Source of the DNA: Candidatus Kapaibacterium sp.
GTDB lineage: Bacteria > Bacteroidota > Ignavibacteria > Palsa-1295
Reading direction: 5' to 3'
Assembly: GCA_017882165.1 (NCBI GenBank)
Contig: JADGPZ010000011.1
Location: 1-38,869 of the forward strand
DNA length: 38,869 nt
Shown here one piece after another: positions 36,601 through 38,869 of the stretch. Under the pieces are notes generated by a model that saw nothing but the letters and a program-made list of their open reading frames with translations, was not told the origin of the DNA and ran no database searches. The position numbers and the translations under genes were made by a program. How positions within the stretch are numbered: position 1 is the first letter of the stretch; each line of letters opens with the position of its first letter.

Positions 36601-38051
36601 TCGTCCGGCTCCTGATTGAGAATGAGAATACCGGTGATCGGATCGTATGTGTACCGCGTCGAGTCCATCTTCAGCCAGAATCCTGTCTGAACTGTGTCAT
36701 GGCTGTATCCTGAGTTCGTCGGACCGTTACGATAGATTGGATCGTAACCGCCCGGCGGCTGGATTGGGAGATTGTACCAGGCTGTTGCCTTGGTGGTGTA
36801 ATCTCCAGTGATATTCGCGGTCTGCTGCCACACCTGTATCGCCTTGCCATTCAATCCACGCGGGATATACTCCCCGCCTTTGGAAATGATGGCATCATCA
36901 TTGCCAGTTCTGGGAATCGTCGAACAATATGGCTCATAGTATTTAATGTATGCCGTATCGAGCCAGAACCGGTTGCGGCGGTACTCCCACGGTTTGATGA
37001 TGTGCTCGACAGCGGCTCCGGTGCCGCCGCCGAACGAGCGGTTCTGACGCTCGCCCTTCTTTTGCGCGGCCAGCATGGTGACGTAAAGAGGGCCGAACCG
37101 CGTCACGGCCTTCAAACCGAAGAGATCATTCTGAATACCGATGTATTTCGATGGCGTGTTGAATGTGACGTTACCGGCGTCGAACGTTTGCAGAATCTCA
37201 TCGGGATAGCCGACATAATTGAACTTGAGGAGATTATCGAACTGGAACATCCGGTCCGAACCCCAGTCGGCGCCGATCTTCAGCTTATCGCCGATCGTCC
37301 CGTTGGTCGAGATGTTGATCTCCTGCTTGAAGTCGAGTCCGGTTTCGGACCCATAGAAATTCGTCCCGGTCGTCTGATACGTTTGCTGATCGCGATAGGC
37401 CAGATGGATGGCGACATCGCCATTGACGCGCAAATTGATCGAGGGTCGGCCAAAGATCGTCGGCACGATCGAAGGCGGTATCGGAATCGAGATGTTACCG
37501 TAATCGCCGAGGATGCCGGTACTCGCCTCGACCGACTTTCCGGTATCGAGTTGGGTGTGCAGTGTTTTCTCGAATCCGGTCGAGATCGCATTCTCCTGAC
37601 TCTTTCGCAAGTAATCATCGAATGTATAGCTTGACGGCAAGCGGACATCGGAGCCTAAGAATACATCGCGCTCCGTGACTTTGCCGCTCGTATCGAATTC
37701 CGTCTTGCGCTTGATCTCGGGCTTCAGGAATCCCGGTTCCGTGGGCGGCTGGCCCGCGACGACAGGTCCGGGCGTCTCGGGTGGCGGCGGAGCGGTGACA
37801 GGATACCCCTTCGTCGTGTCCTTGCCGAAAATCGAATTGAATAGGTTGGTGGCCTTGTGTGAGAGCGAGTCGTATTTCTGCCCGAGAGTGTTCTTGGTTT
37901 GATCGAAGATGCTCTTGCTGGTGTCCTGCGAGGTGCTGGTATCGACGACGCCGGCGGTAGTCTCCGATTTTTGCGCCTGCTTCGCGTGCTTGCATGCGCT
38001 GAGTCCGAGCATCGCCAGAAGAACGAGCGCAAGCACCAATCGCGGCGCCAT
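30696..38051 (-). CDS. sprA: SprA-like T9SS outer-membrane translocon (gliding/secretion)
   Basis: About 2450 aa; signal/lipobox MAPRLVLALVLLAMLGLSACK; SprA-like segments NINVKFAGGVSSTLVLNAFNLVEGSVKVTSGATALTEGKDYRVDYASGTVTILNPDYV, IAYLDDFEGGLNQFPLYMNYGRWHP, RYKNDMQ-type membrane repeats, C-terminal YHYERTTPASSGLISPPTRLITAGFDVRLKIM. Start chosen at the signal peptide; the ORF extends to 38150. Confidence 0.9.
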   Translation of the reverse strand: MAPRLVLALVLLAMLGLSACKHAKQAQKSETTAGVVDTSTSQDTSKSIFDQTKNTLGQKYDSLSHKATNLFNSIFGKDTTKGYPVTAPPPPETPGPVVAGQPPTEPGFLKPEIKRKTEFDTSGKVTERDVFLGSDVRLPSSYTFDDYLRKSQENAISTGFEKTLHTQLDTGKSVEASTGILGDYGNISIPIPPSIVPTIFGRPSINLRVNGDVAIHLAYRDQQTYQTTGTNFYGSETGLDFKQEINISTNGTIGDKLKIGADWGSDRMFQFDNLLKFNYVGYPDEILQTFDAGNVTFNTPSKYIGIQNDLFGLKAVTRFGPLYVTMLAAQKKGERQNRSFGGGTGAAVEHIIKPWEYRRNRFWLDTAYIKYYEPYCSTIPRTGNDDAIISKGGEYIPRGLNGKAIQVWQQTANITGDYTTKATAWYNLPIQPPGGYDPIYRNGPTNSGYSHDTVQTGFWLKMDSTRYTYDPITGILILNQEPDDNQFALAVSYPVYKNNAPLGRYGEDGLGGATPLVLKLLKPFGTFRNPTSPAWRNIVKNTYYVGGQSFTDQGFSLRIMYQTPRGGQDEYMMTAGKIMKAISILGLDRYNNSNGQSDKTSDGLVDFGQQFNSDDFIIDPKTGTLVFPYVEPFGQRVKVFDDAQKVLKPKFTFDSNFYLPEIYNTQQESLRLTETKQTSINVKFAGGVSSTLVLNAFNLVEGSVKVTSGATALTEGKDYRVDYASGTVTILNPDYVSGASSLNVEYDVHDIFTNATKNVLGFRAEVPMLDAANQVRGVIGTTFMNYSMHLPTLKTRQGEEPLSNWIWGFDGGYKFDMPMITDALNALPIFNLKDKSELNIKADAAISLPNPNTELSPMAVDNGKSIAYLDDFEGGLNQFPLYMNYGRWHPSSQPTDSTLMAKYPGTDTNYWSNPINRVKGKMIWYVPQGLPSITDMKPNKSVAPGTTAQIMNVAFDPSRPGIYNPNPANAPPMDMWGGMVQYAPGLNVAATNTDAIELYIKIDNMDGADAQNAKLRFDIGRVSEDVIPNGRLDNEDINNSGRYDDGEDIGLDGLNDAGEQAKFQSLGITPWNPSDPNNDDYGIDPDHLNGQEGNANDAYAGQKPDNEDLDGNGAVNLDNAYYEYEIPLDLTNNRNRYVIGGNPSKGWYQLRIPLADFKRIIGTQDSTFSNVSYYRFWIDSMQKSLQLELYELMLVGSQWTRGLVGLSTTNPIGDTSLRIGYVSIEDNGVGTTTNYNGPDGVQRDIIPGQTATTLLGNEQSLDMMLRKVPAGSRREAQRIFPSPNDLFNYRSMAIWVHGDVNSGTEISSRPLNTINDTINRVWVYFRFGTDQFNYYEYRRPLMQGWQNIHVDFGTLTSLKARRNARADAISMPVGDGVPGSMYTVVGSPTLTNAQYFVLGADHEDRTVDSLFTDIWWDELRLLDANDQIDYAYTAAAELKLAEFGRIMGGMTNERPDFHRVDERFNYGRSLNLLWNVTGEFAMQKVLPKWMEDRGSKLPITISHSEAVLRPKYIVNTDVNLSSTVSDIQNLMNAGQMRADSGQALIDSLQLNNETLQVKNSFGASDIALRFPGSFFLIPGFVNRLNFGFGYGESYLRSPQYEFDRTWSWTGSARYSLPPLPQWSVSPLSWMLGTSTFLVGPYSQWKITPLPTQVSFAVSATRGREHSLNRLSTLSLPGEGSSTQDTMDVVNSLVPLINRVFTATRGMQINWKPFEGGMLSPAFDYSLDVTSNLIPLETQAQFDKPVTYDVNGNPIYNYDSVYYYQRSTQDILHDIFFKDGALARPGVDFNASQKVHMGTQPKLPGLFGLEKLLKPVFDYRVEYRWLNTQTNFQNAKQAAWNNVITTGIELNVRDLGMMIFGKPIGEEGPQQRGLGRGRGEVGVVPEEFRGRAGEDRESPGARPREQPRNPVERGEEMRIQSPGNPLGRKPHILDTMRHTEPVVRIDTVGKIHTPGMGTEGEKGGEYAVDTVLTPEAPMPEQPEFVEVAPSVTVKGLLQMFVQKPLFDWNGTRFNFTQTNQSLNNAIAGDGSGITNFLARGFGTPEDDQNGPSRAYQLGLITDPSGRLIFHWQNHFPFLWYSVRHGLREGDPYGGSVDVTDAFTQTNNFELATSRPLWNGASISLNWKVSFGYDERDALQINSAGDPNLLYQIKSGDVSRTFLSIPPLPFVGESALQSGILNVGVKYREAVQALGYSVANAHDSLPADVHNKIEQQAFMQGFETLPFFSGFLREYLPRLNYSFSWSGLEKFPLFWFADHASVRNAYNGTYKRSFRQDPGDSLNLTSLQTIVYGFRPLIAFDMSWDKLWNGTLTTSLNYDTQTEWAADYASTRITKRLSTTFGINAHYTRAGGLSIPFLKLNLKNQFGAQFMFSQTISSDDYYNFWTIESNPAGTSNGGLTKTTIEPRVSYTISTQVSVEAFYHYERTTPASSGLISPPTRLITAGFDVRLKIM

Positions 38052-38120
38052 GAGGCTCCGTCCAAAAAACCGCGCAAGCAAAGTATGTCGCACCAAAAAC
38101 GATCGACCGTATTTCAATTC

Positions 38121-38154
38121 TAATAGGCCCATTGGACCTATTCGTCCCATTCTC
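38121..38154. repeat. 9-nt-period degenerate repeat upstream of sprA
   Basis: taggcccat tggacctat tcgtcccat tc; shares ggacctattcg with the metH repeat. Confidence 0.65.
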
Positions 38155-38387
38155 TTCCGGCTTACGCCGGTACTAAGCAGTTACAAGGAGTCGATAGCGT
38201 ATTCGGTTAGTGATCGGATTCGGGAGTACTCCACCGCAACGGTATACCGGCACGGGGAAGAAAAGCGGCTCTCGGTACATGAATTGAGGATTCGTCACGG
38301 ATAAATGCGGTACGAGAGCAAATTCATGCTGTTTCAACAGGCCGGTTTTCCGGGTTGTTCCAAATTCGGGGATTTAGGGGGAAATCC

Positions 38388-38502
38388 AGTGGCACAGCCG
38401 TTCTCGGCTGTGGGAGCGGACTTTCAGTCCGCGTCTTCCCCGGCAACTAGCACTCAGTCGATCTAAAAGATCGACCACACAGCCGAGAACGGCTGTGCCA
38501 CT
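38388..38502. repeat. Nested inverted repeat (REP/REPIN-like) upstream of sprA
   Basis: Perfect 25-bp arms agtggcacagccgttctcggctgtg (38388-38412)/cacagccgagaacggctgtgccact (38478-38502); each arm self-pairs (cacagccg-ttct-cggctgtg); internal hairpins gcggac-tttca-gtccgc (38416-38432) and gtcgatct-aaa-agatcgac (38457-38475). Confidence 0.92.
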
Positions 38503-38518
38503 ACCCTCTTCCGCCCCT

Positions 38519-38869
38519 CTACTCCACAATCACCACTCGCGCCATGCGGACGCACGGCTCTTGCGCGAGCACGAGATAGTATTCTCCGGAAGCAAGTCGT
38601 GGCAAATCGAGGCTGAAGCTCTCGATGCTGCCGGTCGTCTGGCGTGTCTCGTGAAATACCTCGCGGCCGAGCGGATCGAACAGGCGCAGCACCACGTAGC
38701 CCGAACACGCCGATTCCCACGTCACCACGCTATGCCGCGAACACGGATTCGGAGCAAGACCGATAGAGTCACCGCTCATGATGGCGGGAGCAACGGAGGC
38801 CCAGCGGGGGTTAATCCTGACTGGAATTTTCGTTGAGCCATGCAAGATCCGTATGGTCCCGTATCCGGA
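38519..38869 (-). CDS. C-terminal end of a secreted T9SS-sorted protein (continues off the right window edge)
   Basis: Frame open to the edge; LAPNPCSRHSVVTWESACSGYVVLRLFDPLGREVFHETRQTTGSIESFSLDLPRLASGEYYLVLAQEPCVRMARVVIVE is a T9SS type A sorting domain. Confidence 0.75.
   Translation of the reverse strand, partial: SGYGTIRILHGSTKIPVRINPRWASVAPAIMSGDSIGLAPNPCSRHSVVTWESACSGYVVLRLFDPLGREVFHETRQTTGSIESFSLDLPRLASGEYYLVLAQEPCVRMARVVIVE

Noticed and set aside
1-38869. CRISPR arrays, tRNA/rRNA genes, transposases, phage genes
   Set aside because: None recognised by eye; the repeats present are short-period or inverted, not spaced direct repeats.

Overview
38.9 kb of high-GC chromosome, probably from the Bacteroidota/Chlorobiota (FCB) group. 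That call is an inference from a full-length SprA-like T9SS translocon gene, several secreted proteins with T9SS-type C-terminal sorting domains, TAnnTTTG-type promoter boxes and a SAM-II-like leader. The content is mostly housekeeping genes: a free-standing cobalamin/activation half of MetH, an orphan NarL-type response regulator, an Xre regulator, pfkA, a ROK glucokinase, a CusF-like protein, a TolC/MFP/ABC/two-permease efflux operon, lnt, a DAG-kinase-family protein, a tRNA-dihydrouridine synthase, tandem GT-C-like membrane proteins, trpS, a polysaccharide gene pair and sprA. The strongest non-coding signals are: (1) a SAM-II-like riboswitch followed by an intrinsic terminator directly upstream of metH; (2) a candidate structured small RNA of about 160 nt with its own TAnnTTTG promoter and a strong terminator at ~5366-5530; (3) an 18-nt palindromic motif shared just upstream of pfkA and the tolC-like gene; (4) a family of ~9-nt-period degenerate repeats found in intergenic hairpins, over the lnt start, upstream of sprA and in frame inside metH; (5) a nested perfect inverted repeat (REP/REPIN-like) upstream of sprA. 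No CRISPR arrays, tRNAs, rRNAs or transposases were recognised. All calls come from reading the sequence by eye; no database search, folding or alignment program was run.
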